The notes: a model not told the origin generated them from the letters alone. Counted from the first letter of the stretch, positions 46,396 through 55,795 are shown. The stretch is 64,000 nt of DNA from NAT127 sp034717695 (GCA_034717695.1 JAYELS010000058.1:1-64000); one strand, 5' to 3'. Translations and numbers: made by a program.

Positions 46396-47916
46396 TCAAA
46401 CCGGCGGCCGCTCATCCCTGGGATAGGCGTTCATGAACGCCCGCGCCACCCGGAACATGGTCGCCTCGCTGCCGGGGCGGCCGATCACCTGCATGCCCAC
46501 CGGCAGGCCGTCGACGAAGCCGGCGGGGATGTTGAAGGCCGGGAAGCCCAGCCAGTTGAACATCATCACGTGGCTCACGTAGCTGCCGGCGAAGGTGCCG
46601 TGGGGGAATTCGGCGCCGTCGCCGGTCCAGCGGGCGTTCCACTCCTCGACCTTGGGCGCCAGCAGCTGGGCGGTGGGGGCGAGGATGACGTCGTGGGTCT
46701 TGAAAACCTCCATGAAATGGTCGTAGTTGCGGCCCCGCACCGTCACCGAGGCCCAGTAATCCTCCTCGCTGGGCATCTCGCCCCGGCCCCGGCCGCCGCT
46801 GCCGAAGGCCTGGTTCATCATCATGAAGCCGGGGAAGAAGTCGTCCCACTGATCGGCGAGCACATCGACCCGGGCCCCCAGCTTGGTGAAGCCCATGGCG
46901 GCGGCGCGGATGGCGGCGATCACCCGGGGACTCTCCGCCATGGCGTACATGGCGGCATAGCCGAAGTCGTCGGACCAGGCGAGGCGCATGCCCTCCACCC
47001 CGGCGTCGAGGGTGGTGAGAAAATCCGGGTTCGGATCCTGGAGGCTGAAGAAGTCGCGGCCGTCCGGGCCCGACAGGGCCTGGGTGGCGATGGCGGCGTC
47101 CTTGAGGTCGCGGCACATGGGCCCGGTGCTGGCGGACAGCGCCAGGGTGGGGGAGGCGGCGTGGATCCAGGGGATGCGGCCCGGGGTGGCGGCGATGCCG
47201 ACGATCCCCGAGTAGGCCGCCGGCAGGCGGGTGGAGCCGCCGCCGTCGGAGCCGATGGCGATGGGCACCAGCCGCGCCACCGCCGCGCTGGCGGAGCCGG
47301 AACTGGACCAGCCGGGCACCCGGGACTGGTCCCAGGCGCTGCGGGCCTCCACTTCCCAGTTGAACGCCCGGGGCATCTTGGTGACGTCGGAGCCGGAGCC
47401 CATCTCGGTGTTGGTGCCGATGAGGATGGCGCCGGCCCTGCGCAGCCGTTCCACCACCACGTCGTCCCGGGGGGCCTCGGGGATATGGCGCAGCAGGCCC
47501 ATGTCGAACTTGGGCAGGCCCTTGATGGCGATATGGTCCTTCACCGACACCGGAATGCCGTGCAGGGGACCGAGGGTCTCCCCTGCCAGCACCGCCTTCT
47601 CCGCCGCCCGGGCCTGGGCGCGGGCGCCCTGGTGGTCGACGGTCATGAAGGACTTCAGCTTGCCGTCGACGGCCTCGATGCGGCCGAGAAAATGCTCGGT
47701 GACTTCCACCGGCGAGATGTCCTTGCGGGCGATCAGGTCGCGGATCCGCCAGGCGGGCATCCAGGTGAGGTCCTCGCCGCCGGCGGGGGAGGCGGCAAGT
47801 GCGTGGCCCGCGATACCGCCCGTGGCGGCCGCGAGGGCGCCGCCGGCCATGCCCTTCAGCAGGTTGCGGCGGGTCGGTTGTATCGGGGTGTCCGGGTGGA
47901 GGTCTTGGTCGCTCAT
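46396..47916 (-). CDS. Amidase (amidase-signature family), Tat-exported
   Basis: The 506-aa protein has a Tat signal (TRRNLLKGMAGGALAAATGG, ending ALAAS). The amidase-signature triad is visible: Lys in PVSVKDHIAIKG, a Ser in WSSSGSASAAVA, and the nucleophile Ser in GSDGGGSTRLPA. It hydrolyses an amide or related bond in the periplasm. Enzymes of this group include nylon-oligomer and acyl-amino-acid hydrolases, but the substrate is not predictable. Convergent with the LuxR gene across a heptamer repeat element. Confidence 0.92.
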   Translation of the reverse strand: MSDQDLHPDTPIQPTRRNLLKGMAGGALAAATGGIAGHALAASPAGGEDLTWMPAWRIRDLIARKDISPVEVTEHFLGRIEAVDGKLKSFMTVDHQGARAQARAAEKAVLAGETLGPLHGIPVSVKDHIAIKGLPKFDMGLLRHIPEAPRDDVVVERLRRAGAILIGTNTEMGSGSDVTKMPRAFNWEVEARSAWDQSRVPGWSSSGSASAAVARLVPIAIGSDGGGSTRLPAAYSGIVGIAATPGRIPWIHAASPTLALSASTGPMCRDLKDAAIATQALSGPDGRDFFSLQDPNPDFLTTLDAGVEGMRLAWSDDFGYAAMYAMAESPRVIAAIRAAAMGFTKLGARVDVLADQWDDFFPGFMMMNQAFGSGGRGRGEMPSEEDYWASVTVRGRNYDHFMEVFKTHDVILAPTAQLLAPKVEEWNARWTGDGAEFPHGTFAGSYVSHVMMFNWLGFPAFNIPAGFVDGLPVGMQVIGRPGSEATMFRVARAFMNAYPRDERPPV

Positions 47917-48161
47917 GGGTGGCTCCTGGTTATTCGAGGTTATGGGCGGACGGGGCCGGCGGGCGGCGCCCCTGGGGGATTGTCAGCCGGCGCCGGATGG
48001 GCCTGGAAGCGAGCTTACGCTAATTTACATAACTGACAAAATAGTGCCGGCATGGCGTCCGCCGGGGTCTCGCCCGGTTTTGCCGCATTCCTTAACAAGG
48101 CAGGGCCGCGATGGTACATTGTGCGCCCCTGCCGCCGTTTCAGCCCGGAGTCGCCCCGCCG

Positions 48162-48944
48162 ATGGAATCCGAACCCCAAGCCCCCGAGAATCCCCAGCAG
48201 CCCGACGACGGCCAGGGGGAGCAGCGCGGCCGCCGGCGGGGCATCTACTTGCTGCCCAACCTGCTCACCACCGGGGCCATGTTCGGCGGTTTCTACGCCA
48301 TCCTCGCCGGGATGAACGGCAATTTCGAGCACGCCGCCATCGCCATCTTCGTCGCCATGTTCTTCGACGGCCTCGACGGCCAGGTGGCGCGGCTGACCAA
48401 CACCCAGAGCGCCTTCGGTGTCCAGTACGACAGCCTGTCGGACATGGTGTCCTTTGGCGTCGCCCCCGCCGTGGTGGCCTTCAGCTGGATGCTGGAGGAT
48501 CTCGGCAAGGTGGGCTGGGCGGCGGCCTTCATCTATGCCTCCTGCGCGGCCCTGCGCCTCGCCCGCTTCAACACCCAGGTGGATGTGGCGGACAAGCGCT
48601 TCTTCACCGGCCTCGCCAGCCCCTCGGCGGCGGCCCTGGTGGCGGGCATGGTGTGGAGCGGCTACGGCGAGGCACCCACCACCGCCCTCGCCGTGGTGGC
48701 CGCCATCGTCACCTCCCTGGCGGGGCTGCTGATGGTGTCCAACTTCCGCTACAAGAGCCTCAAGGGGCTGGACCTGAAGGGCAGGGTGCCCTTCGTGGTG
48801 ATCCTCGCGGTGGTGATGATCTTCGTGGTCATCTCCATCGACCCCGCCCGGGTGCTGCTGGCCATGGCCCTGGCCTACGCCTGTTCGGCGCCCCTTTACT
48901 GGCTTTACAGCCGCTACCGCAAGCGCTCGGCGGCGCGAAGCTGA
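48162..48944 (+). CDS. pssA: CDP-diacylglycerol--serine O-phosphatidyltransferase
   Basis: The protein of about 260 aa has the CDP-alcohol phosphotransferase motif DGLDGQVARLTNTQSAFG followed by YDSLSDMVSFG, with all the Asp/Gly/Arg positions in place, among several transmembrane helices. It makes phosphatidylserine, the precursor of phosphatidylethanolamine, in the inner membrane. The N-terminal hydrophilic stretch (EPQAPENPQQPDD) is common in this PssA type. ATG 48162 is taken; ATG 48111 would add 17 residues without support. LeuA follows. Confidence 0.92.
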   Translation: MESEPQAPENPQQPDDGQGEQRGRRRGIYLLPNLLTTGAMFGGFYAILAGMNGNFEHAAIAIFVAMFFDGLDGQVARLTNTQSAFGVQYDSLSDMVSFGVAPAVVAFSWMLEDLGKVGWAAAFIYASCAALRLARFNTQVDVADKRFFTGLASPSAAALVAGMVWSGYGEAPTTALAVVAAIVTSLAGLLMVSNFRYKSLKGLDLKGRVPFVVILAVVMIFVVISIDPARVLLAMALAYACSAPLYWLYSRYRKRSAARS

Positions 48945-49013
48945 GCCCCGCGGGGCGGCACCTGGCGGCGACGTCCCCGTCGCCCGTGATCAAAAGAGAC
49001 TGAGTAAACGCCC

Positions 49014-50558
49014 ATGAGCAAAGATCGTCTGGTGATTTTCGACACCACCCTGCGGGACGGGGAGCAGAGCCCCGGCGCGTCCATGACCCGGGACGAGAAG
49101 GTGCGCATCGCCCGCGCCCTGGAAAAACTGCGGGTCGACGTCATCGAGGCGGGCTTCGCCATCTCGAGCCCCGGGGATTTCGAGGCGGTCAAGGCCATCG
49201 CCAACACCGTCAAGGACAGCACCGTGTGCAGCCTGGCCCGGGCCGTGCGGCCCGACATCGAGCGCGCCGCCGAGGCCCTGAAGGGCGCCAACAGCGCCCG
49301 CATCCACACCTTCATCGCCACCTCGCCGATCCACATGGCCTACAAGCTGCAGATGGCGCCGGAGCAGGTGCTGGAGCACGCGGTGGCGGCGGTCAGACTG
49401 GCCCGCAACTTCGTCGACGACGTGGAGTTCTCCCTGGAGGACGGCAGCCGCTCGGAGTTCGACTTCATGTGCCGCATCATCGAGGCGGTGATCGACGCCG
49501 GCGCCCGCACCATCAATATCCCCGACACCGTGGGCTACGGCGAGCCCGAGGAGTACGGGCGGATGATCCGCCGGGTGATGGACAACGTCCCCAACGCCGA
49601 CCGGGCGATCTTCTCGGTGCACTGCCACAACGACCTGGGCCTCGCCGTGGCCAACTCCCTGGCGGCGGTGATCAACGGCGCCCGCCAGGTGGAGTGCACC
49701 ATCAACGGCCTCGGGGAGCGGGCGGGCAACGCCGCCCTGGAGGAGATCGTGATGGCGATCCGCACCCGCAAGGACCGCTTCCCGGTGCAAACGGGCATCG
49801 ACATCAGCCACATCGTGCCCACCTCCCGCCTGGTGTCCTCCATCACTGGCTTCCCGGTGCAGCCCAACAAGGCCATCGTCGGCGCCAACGCCTTTGCCCA
49901 TGAATCCGGCATCCATCAGGACGGCGTGCTCAAGCACCGCGAGACCTACGAGATCATGCGCGCCCAGGACGTGGGCTGGGGCGCCAACCGCATCGTGCTC
50001 GGCAAGCTGTCGGGTCGCGCCGCCTTCGCCAGCCGCCTGGAGGAGCTGGGCATCAGCTTCGACTCCAAGGAGGCCCTCGCCGCCGCCTTCGCCCGCTTCA
50101 AGGAGCTGGCGGACAAGAAGCGGGAAATCTACGACGAGGACCTGCAGGCCCTGGTCTCGGAGGTGCAGACCGCCGAGATCACGGAAAAATACCGCCTGAC
50201 CGCCATGGAGGTGATCTCCCGCACCGGACAGGCGCCCCACGCCGCCCTGACCATCGCCGTCGACGGCGCCGAGCAACAGGTCAGCGCCGCCGGGGACGGC
50301 CCGGTGGACGCCATCTTCAAGGCCATCGAGCAGCTGGCCCGGAGCGGCACCAACCTCCAGCTGTACTCGGTGAACGCCGTCACCGAGGGCACCGAGGCCC
50401 AGGGGGAGGTCACCGTGCGCCTCGAAAAGGCCGGGCGCATCGTCAACGGTCAGGGCGCCGATACCGACGTGCTGGTGGCGAGCGCCCGGGCCTACCTCAA
50501 CGCCCTCAATCTGCTCACCAATCCGTCCCGGCTCCATCCCCAGATGGAAGGTGTGTGA
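49014..50558 (+). CDS. leuA: 2-isopropylmalate synthase
   Basis: The 514-aa protein begins with the DTTLRDGEQSPGASM catalytic motif and has the metal-binding HCHNDLGLAVANS near residue 203, HESGIHQDG, and a C-terminal leucine-binding regulatory domain (about residues 390-510). It condenses acetyl-CoA with 2-ketoisovalerate in the first step of leucine synthesis. Length fits the bacterial LeuA1 type. The stop overlaps the next start. Confidence 0.96.
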   Translation: MSKDRLVIFDTTLRDGEQSPGASMTRDEKVRIARALEKLRVDVIEAGFAISSPGDFEAVKAIANTVKDSTVCSLARAVRPDIERAAEALKGANSARIHTFIATSPIHMAYKLQMAPEQVLEHAVAAVRLARNFVDDVEFSLEDGSRSEFDFMCRIIEAVIDAGARTINIPDTVGYGEPEEYGRMIRRVMDNVPNADRAIFSVHCHNDLGLAVANSLAAVINGARQVECTINGLGERAGNAALEEIVMAIRTRKDRFPVQTGIDISHIVPTSRLVSSITGFPVQPNKAIVGANAFAHESGIHQDGVLKHRETYEIMRAQDVGWGANRIVLGKLSGRAAFASRLEELGISFDSKEALAAAFARFKELADKKREIYDEDLQALVSEVQTAEITEKYRLTAMEVISRTGQAPHAALTIAVDGAEQQVSAAGDGPVDAIFKAIEQLARSGTNLQLYSVNAVTEGTEAQGEVTVRLEKAGRIVNGQGADTDVLVASARAYLNALNLLTNPSRLHPQMEGV

Positions 50559-51289
50559 CGGCGATGGCCGCGGCCGGCCCGTCGAGGCGCGACTGGTACC
50601 TCGCGAATCTCGGGGTGGTGCGCTACCTGCCCCGGGACGCCCTCGGCGCCGCCCAGGGAGCGCCGGCGGACCCGGCGGCGGAGGCACCCGAAGCCCCACC
50701 GGCCGCGCCAGCCCCCGTGCAAGCCACCGATCACCTTCGCGCGGCCCTCGCCACGCCGCCCACCACACTGCCCGCCGCGCAGACCCACGCCGCCAAGGCC
50801 CCGCCCAGGGCGGAGGGCGCGCCGCCCTTCGAATGCCGCCTGGGCTTCTGGCAACCCCGCGCCGACCTGGTGGTGCTGTGCGCCATGCCCCCCGGGCAGC
50901 GCCCGGCGGGTGAGCAACTCACCATGCTGGCCAATCTGCTCAAGGCCATCGGCCGGCTCGGCGATGGCCTGCCCCCGGTGGATCTGATGGACTGGCCCCA
51001 GGCACCCCACCTGGGCCTGCAGGGGGTGCCGGTGGATATCGCCGGTGCCCGGGATTTCGTCGCGGTGTTTCTCGCCGCCAAGCGGCGCCTTAAGGCCTTC
51101 GACCATGTGCTGCTGATGGGCAAGGATGCCGCCCGGGTGGCGGGCGCCGGGGACGATCCGGCGGTGGGTGAGCAGCTCGATCTGCCCTGCGGCGCCCGGG
51201 GCATCGTCACCCACAGCCTCCACGGCATGGCGCAAAACCCGGCCCTCAAGGCCGAGACCTGGCAGGCCATCAGGTTCCTGGCGGGCTGA
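50555..51289 (+). CDS. HolD-like protein, putative DNA polymerase III psi subunit
   Basis: The 244-aa protein is poorly conserved overall. Its N-terminus, SRRDWYLANLGVVRYLPRD, resembles the SRRDWQLQQLG start of E. coli HolD (psi), the part that contacts chi. It is followed by a Pro/Ala-rich linker (about residues 30-90) and a globular C-terminal domain. It lies directly before rimI, as holD does in enterobacteria, which supports the call. It starts at GTG 50555, overlapping the leuA stop; ATG 50564 is possible. Function is inferred from N-terminus and context. Confidence 0.55.
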   Translation: MTAMAAAGPSRRDWYLANLGVVRYLPRDALGAAQGAPADPAAEAPEAPPAAPAPVQATDHLRAALATPPTTLPAAQTHAAKAPPRAEGAPPFECRLGFWQPRADLVVLCAMPPGQRPAGEQLTMLANLLKAIGRLGDGLPPVDLMDWPQAPHLGLQGVPVDIAGARDFVAVFLAAKRRLKAFDHVLLMGKDAARVAGAGDDPAVGEQLDLPCGARGIVTHSLHGMAQNPALKAETWQAIRFLAG

Positions 51290-51292
51290 GGG

Positions 51293-51733
51293 GTGACGGT
51301 TTCCCTCCGCGCCGCAAGGGCCGCCGACGCCCCCGCCCTCGCGGCCCTCGATGCCGCGGCTTCCGGGTTTCCCTGGTCTGAGTCCCAGTTCGCCGAGAGC
51401 CTCGCCAGCCACCGGGTGGAGGTGGTGGAAGAGGGGGGCGAGGTGGTGGGGTTCGCGGTTCACCAGCGGGTGCTGGACGAGGCGGAGCTGCTCAATATCG
51501 CGGTGGCCCCCGGGGCCCAGGGACGCGGCCTCGGCGGGCGGCTCCTCCGGCACCTGATGGACGCCCACCGGGGGGTGGCGCGGCGTCTATTCCTCGAGGT
51601 GCGCGCCTCCAACGGGCGCGCCATCGACCTCTATCAGCGCCACGGCTTTGTCCGCCTCGGGGTGAGAAAGGGGTATTATCCCGGGACGCAAGGTCGCGAG
51701 GACGCCTGGATCATGGCCCATGACTACCCCTAG
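51293..51733 (+). CDS. rimI: Ribosomal protein S18-alanine N-acetyltransferase
   Basis: The 146-aa protein has the GNAT fold with VAPGAQGRGLGGRLLRHLM (acetyl-CoA loop) at about residues 64-82 and LEVRASNGRAIDLYQRHGFV, a RimI-type motif. The expected tail GYYPGTQGREDAWIM, near-universal in RimI, is present. It acetylates the N-terminal alanine of S18. It starts at GTG 51293, 3 bases after the HolD-like gene, and overlaps the next gene by 14 bases. Confidence 0.9.
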   Translation: MTVSLRAARAADAPALAALDAAASGFPWSESQFAESLASHRVEVVEEGGEVVGFAVHQRVLDEAELLNIAVAPGAQGRGLGGRLLRHLMDAHRGVARRLFLEVRASNGRAIDLYQRHGFVRLGVRKGYYPGTQGREDAWIMAHDYP

Positions 51734-52682
51734 CAAGCCCGACAAGATACCCGTTGGCATCAGCAGCTGCCTGCTCGGCAACGAGGTACGCCACAATGGC
51801 GGCCACAAGCGCGACAGCTACATCACCGGCACCCTGGCGGAATACTTCGATCTGCGCCCCTTCTGCCCCGAGGTGGGCATCGGCCTCGGTGTGCCGCGCC
51901 CGGCCATTCGCCTGGTGGACAAGGATGGCGAGCTGCGGGTGGTGGGGGCCCGGGATCCGGACCTCGATGTCACCGAGGCATTGCGGGACTACACCGCCGC
52001 CCAGGCCCCGGCGGTGGCGCCGCTGTTCGGTTTCATCCTCAAGAAGGACTCCCCCAGCTGTGGCATGGAGCGGGTCAAGGTCTACAACGGCAAGGGCATG
52101 CCGGAGAAGAGCGGCGCCGGCGTCTTCGCCGCCGGGATCATGGCCCGCTTCCCCAACCTGCCCGTGGAGGAGGAGGGTCGCCTCGGTGATCCCCGCCTGC
52201 GGGAAAACTTCATCCAGCGGGTGTTCGTCTACCACCACTGGCACACCCGGGTGGCCCCGGATCTCGACGTCGCCGCCCTCACCGGCTTCCACGCCAGGCT
52301 CAAGCTCAGCCTGATGAGCCACGATCAGGACGCGGCCCGCGCCCTCGGCAAGCTGGCGGCCAGCGCCCGGGCCGACAATCTGGCGGCGGTGGCGGCGGAC
52401 TATCTCGCCGGCGCCATGGCCTGCCTGCGCAAGGTGGCCAGCCGCAACAACCACGTCAACGTGCTCCAGCATATCCAGGGCTACCTGAAGAAGGATCTCG
52501 ACGGGGACGACAAGGCAGAGCTGGTGGAAACCATCCAGCAGTACCACCGGGGCGAGGTGCCGCTGATCGTGCCGGTGACCTTGCTGCGCCACCACTTCCG
52601 CCGCAACCCCGATCCCTACATCCTCAACTCCTGGTACCTAGCCCCGTATCCCGGGGAACTCAAACTGCGTAATATGCTGTGA
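51720..52682 (+). CDS. DUF523 and DUF1722 (YbgA-like) protein
   Basis: The 320-aa protein has an N-terminal DUF523 domain (ISSCLLGNEVRHNGGHKRD, FILKKDSPSCGM) and a C-terminal DUF1722 domain (HDQDAARALG, RNNHVNVLQHIQGYLKKDL, PYILNSWYLAPYP). The fusion is common in gammaproteobacteria. Conserved cysteines in the DUF523 part may bind a metal or Fe-S cluster; the role is not established. It overlaps rimI by 14 bases. Confidence 0.9.
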   Translation: MTTPSKPDKIPVGISSCLLGNEVRHNGGHKRDSYITGTLAEYFDLRPFCPEVGIGLGVPRPAIRLVDKDGELRVVGARDPDLDVTEALRDYTAAQAPAVAPLFGFILKKDSPSCGMERVKVYNGKGMPEKSGAGVFAAGIMARFPNLPVEEEGRLGDPRLRENFIQRVFVYHHWHTRVAPDLDVAALTGFHARLKLSLMSHDQDAARALGKLAASARADNLAAVAADYLAGAMACLRKVASRNNHVNVLQHIQGYLKKDLDGDDKAELVETIQQYHRGEVPLIVPVTLLRHHFRRNPDPYILNSWYLAPYPGELKLRNML

Positions 52683-52721
52683 ATTCCTGGCCGCCGGCCA
52701 CGGCACCACCAAGGACAGACC

Positions 52722-52946
52722 ATGACCCAACCCGCCCCCCGCAAGCTGACCCTGCCCTGGCATATCCTGGTGCTCGACATACTGGGGGCACTGCTTGCCG
52801 CCCGGGGGATTTACCTCTACGTGTCGGGGGAGGGCGGCGTACTGTTCATCGTCGCCGGCTTCCTGCTGATGGCGCCCCTCGCCATCCACCTCGTCAACCA
52901 GGCCCAGGGCAAGCGCGCCCCGGGTGATGCCAGCCGCAAGGAGTAG
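52722..52946 (+). CDS. Small two-helix membrane protein
   Basis: The 74-aa protein has two hydrophobic segments (about residues 10-32 and 38-60) and a basic, hydrophilic C-terminus (KRAPGDASRKE). I recognise no family. It lies 2 bases before the NfeD gene, so it is probably co-transcribed with the nfeD-stomatin pair and may be part of the same membrane complex. Confidence 0.7.
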   Translation: MTQPAPRKLTLPWHILVLDILGALLAARGIYLYVSGEGGVLFIVAGFLLMAPLAIHLVNQAQGKRAPGDASRKE

Positions 52947-52948
52947 CC

Positions 52949-53410
52949 ATGGATACCGCCACCTTCACCCTCGTTTACTGGCACTGGATCCTGCTCGGGG
53001 TCGGCCTTGTCATCGCCGAGATTTTCCTCGCCAGCTTCACCGTGCTCTGGTTCGGCCTCGGCGCCGTGCTGGTGGGCATCCTGCTGTGGCTGATACCCGC
53101 CATGCCCGCCACGGTGCAGATGCTGCTGTGGTTGCTGTTTTCCTGCGGATTCGCGCTGTTCTGGTTCAAGTACTTCAAGCCCCGCATGGTGGACAAGACC
53201 AAGGCGGGGATCTCCCGGGAGGCCGCCATCGGCGAGGCCGGCACCGTGGTTCGCGCCCCCGCCGAGGGTGGCCGCGGGCTGGTGCGCTTCACCCTGCCGG
53301 TGCTCGGGGATGACGAATGGGAGTTCATCTGCGAGCAGCCGGTGCAGGTGGGCGACCGGGTGCACGTCAAGGATTTTTCGGGCAATGCCCTGATCGTGGT
53401 CAAACTGTAA
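52949..53410 (+). CDS. NfeD-family membrane protein
   Basis: The 153-aa protein has two to three transmembrane helices at about residues 9-75. A C-terminal soluble OB-fold domain with GEAGTVVRAP and VGDRVHVKDFSGNALIVVK follows, as in short NfeD proteins. NfeD partners with stomatin-like SPFH proteins in membrane microdomains; the SPFH gene follows 21 bases later. Confidence 0.88.
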   Translation: MDTATFTLVYWHWILLGVGLVIAEIFLASFTVLWFGLGAVLVGILLWLIPAMPATVQMLLWLLFSCGFALFWFKYFKPRMVDKTKAGISREAAIGEAGTVVRAPAEGGRGLVRFTLPVLGDDEWEFICEQPVQVGDRVHVKDFSGNALIVVKL

Positions 53411-53431
53411 AAAACCCAAGGAGAACAACGA

Positions 53432-54283
53432 ATGGACGGCATGATTGTATTACTGGCGCTTCTGGTGCTTGCGGTCATCACCCTGTTGAAGGGGGTGCGG
53501 GTGGTGCCCCAGGGCAGCAAATGGGTGGTGCAGCGCCTCGGCAAATACGACCGCACCCTGCCACCGGGGCTCAACTTCACCATTCCCTATATCGAGACCG
53601 TGGCCTACAAGGTGACCACCAAGGACATTGTCCTCGATATTCCCTCCCAGGAGGTGATCACCCGGGACAACGCGGTGATCATTGCCAACGCCGTGGCCTA
53701 CATCAACATCCTCTTTCCCGAGAAGGCGGTGTACGGCATCGAGAGCTACGAGATCGCCATCCAGACCCTGGTGCAGACGACGCTCCGTTCCATCGTCGGC
53801 GAGATGGACCTGGACGACGCCCTGTCGTCCCGTGACCACATCAAGGCCAAGCTCAAGACGGCGATTTCCGACGACATCGCCGACTGGGGCATCACCCTGA
53901 AAACCGTGGAGATCCAGGACATCAACCCCTCCCAGACCATGCAGCGGGCGATGGAGGAGCAGGCCGCCGCCGAGCGCCAGCGCCGCGCCACCGTGACCCG
54001 CGCCGACGGCGAGAAGCAGGCGGCCATCCTCGAGGCCGAGGGCCGGCTCGAGGCCTCCCGCCGGGATGCCGAGGCCAAGGTGGTATTGGCGGAGGCCACC
54101 AAGGAGGCCATCGAGAAGGTCACCGAGGGCATCCAGGACAAGGAACTGCCCGCCGTCTACCTGCTGGGGGAGCGCTACGTGGAAGCGGTCAAGGACATGG
54201 CCAAGTCCCAGAACAGCAAGTTGATGGTGCTGCCCGCCGACATCCCCGCCGCGGTGCGGGGCCTCATGAACATCAGCAAGTAA
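53432..54283 (+). CDS. SPFH/band-7 stomatin-like protein (QmcA-like)
   Basis: The 283-aa protein has an N-terminal membrane helix (about residues 3-22), the band-7 domain (VPQGSKWVVQRLGKYDRTL, VITRDNAVIIANAVAYI, VQTTLRSIVGEMDLDD) and a helical C-terminal region (MEEQAAAERQRRA) that forms coiled coils. It scaffolds membrane microdomains and often affects FtsH-type proteolysis. Pairing with NfeD directly upstream is the standard arrangement. GGAGAAC upstream supports the start. Confidence 0.92.
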   Translation: MDGMIVLLALLVLAVITLLKGVRVVPQGSKWVVQRLGKYDRTLPPGLNFTIPYIETVAYKVTTKDIVLDIPSQEVITRDNAVIIANAVAYINILFPEKAVYGIESYEIAIQTLVQTTLRSIVGEMDLDDALSSRDHIKAKLKTAISDDIADWGITLKTVEIQDINPSQTMQRAMEEQAAAERQRRATVTRADGEKQAAILEAEGRLEASRRDAEAKVVLAEATKEAIEKVTEGIQDKELPAVYLLGERYVEAVKDMAKSQNSKLMVLPADIPAAVRGLMNISK

Positions 54284-54291
54284 CCCCTGGC

Positions 54292-54314
54292 GGGGCGCCC
54301 TGGCCGGGCGTCCC
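54292..54314 (+). terminator. Hairpin after SPFH gene
   Basis: GGGGCGCCC (54292-54300) and GGGCGTCCC (54306-54314) form a 9-bp stem with one G-U pair around TGGCC, 8 bases after the stop codon. It lies between convergent genes. Confidence 0.45.
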
Positions 54315-54319
54315 GCTCC

Positions 54320-54367
54320 GGGACTTTTCTGCTAAGGGACTTTCCCCCTCCGGGACTTTCCCGCTAC
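54320..54367 (+). repeat. 16-bp imperfect tandem repeat, three units
   Basis: GGGACTTT recurs at 54320, 54336 and 54352, exactly 16 bases apart. The remaining eight bases of each unit are similar (TCTGCTAA, CCCCCTCC, CCCGCTAC). The last unit reaches into the stop codon of the minus-strand cytochrome gene. Confidence 0.6.
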
Positions 54368-55563
54368 TGCCCAGCCCCCCCGCGGCGGGCCTCGATCCCG
54401 GCCTTGAGGGTCGCCATCTCCGCCGCGATATCCTCGGGGACGTGGGTGCCCCCGGAACCGCTGTAGAAAAACAGGATGTAGTTCTCGTACTCCCGGTAGC
54501 AGCGGGGCGCCATCGGGTCGTCGCCGTACTCGGTCATGCACTGCTTCAGGTACATGTCCGCCAGGGAGTAGTACAGGCGGTACTCCAGCACCCGGTCGCT
54601 CAAGGCCAGCCAGTACAGCCAGTCGGCGATCCGGGTGCGATCGCGCTCCGCCATCAACGCCCGGTAAAGCTCGCCCCTGAGCCAGATGATGCCCGGGCGC
54701 TGGGTTTCCGGCACCAGGATACGGCCGAAGTCGCCGTCCTCCCCCGCCCCCAGCCAGTCCCTGGCGAGGGCCTCGAGGGTGTCGGGGGCGGGGTGTTCGC
54801 GGATGTCGATGCGCTCCCTGAGGTCATCGATGCCCGTGATCCAGTCCCGGAGGTCCCGTGCGAGGCCGCGGTTGATGTTGTCGCGCCGGGCGAATTCCCC
54901 CAGCAATGCGCTGATGTCCCCGGGGGCCTTGCGCAGTTGCAGGGCGGTGAGCAGCAGGCGGCTGAAGGCTGTCAGGGTGCGGTCGTCGTAGGCGAGGGTC
55001 GGCTGCTGTTCGAGCCAGGTCCGGTAGGCGCCGAAGGCGCGGTCGTACTGGCGGGTCATGAAGAGGAATTCGCCGGCGACGAAGGGATCCTGCAGGCCCT
55101 CGCCGGTGGGTGTCAGCCAGCGGGCCGGGCGCTCGTCCTGGGTGTGACAGGTGGCGCACAGGCTGGTGGCGCTGCGCAGCAGGCCCATGCCCTGGGCATC
55201 GCGCCCGGCGGCAAAGGCCTGTTGCGACTGGCGCAACTGGCCGGCCATGGCATCGAGGGAGATCCGGTAGGTATCGGCCTTGGGTGCCACCGTGGCTGCC
55301 AGGCCCTCCATGTGGGCCAGCATGCTGCCGATGCGGTCGTTGATCAGTGCCCGCTCGTCCGCCGTCGGTGTCGTTTGTTGGTAGAGCAGCGGCATCAGGG
55401 CGCGGGTGTCCCGGGCCAGCTGGTGCATGGTTTCGCTCACAGGCTTGGTGGGGCGGGCTGTCTCCGCCTGGGTGGCCGGCCCGGCAACGAGCAGCAGCGC
55501 CGAGGCGAGGGCCGCCAGCCAGGGCGTCGGGGCGGTGCGGGGAATTTTTTGCGACAGTGTCAT
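54364..55563 (-). CDS. Periplasmic c-type heme protein of unknown function
   Basis: The protein of about 399 aa has a signal peptide ending TQAETA, a helical region, and a single heme motif CATCH at residues 136-140. The remaining 260 residues are helical and may be TPR-like (repeated W/Y-rich helices), without a recognised family. It is probably a periplasmic electron carrier or assembly protein. GGAGA upstream fixes ATG 55563; a longer frame to 55653 has no support. Upstream it is divergent from the EthD gene. Confidence 0.7.
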   Translation of the reverse strand: MTLSQKIPRTAPTPWLAALASALLLVAGPATQAETARPTKPVSETMHQLARDTRALMPLLYQQTTPTADERALINDRIGSMLAHMEGLAATVAPKADTYRISLDAMAGQLRQSQQAFAAGRDAQGMGLLRSATSLCATCHTQDERPARWLTPTGEGLQDPFVAGEFLFMTRQYDRAFGAYRTWLEQQPTLAYDDRTLTAFSRLLLTALQLRKAPGDISALLGEFARRDNINRGLARDLRDWITGIDDLRERIDIREHPAPDTLEALARDWLGAGEDGDFGRILVPETQRPGIIWLRGELYRALMAERDRTRIADWLYWLALSDRVLEYRLYYSLADMYLKQCMTEYGDDPMAPRCYREYENYILFFYSGSGGTHVPEDIAAEMATLKAGIEARRGGAGQ

Positions 55564-55795
55564 CGACGTTCTCCAGATCGGTAATGGTCGCAGGTCCATC
55601 CGTTCCCGCCATTCCCGGGGGGAGGACTGCTGGCCTGGTGGATCATCGGGCAAAGGCCCGGCGTTGTCATCCCAATCTCTCCGGCGGCGGCCGGAAACCC
55701 GGTTGACCCCCGTCCCCTGCAGCGCTTAAAGTGCTGTCTTAATGCGGTGTCCGTGCTTGCCCGTGACCCATACCCATAACAACGGTCCCACACCC

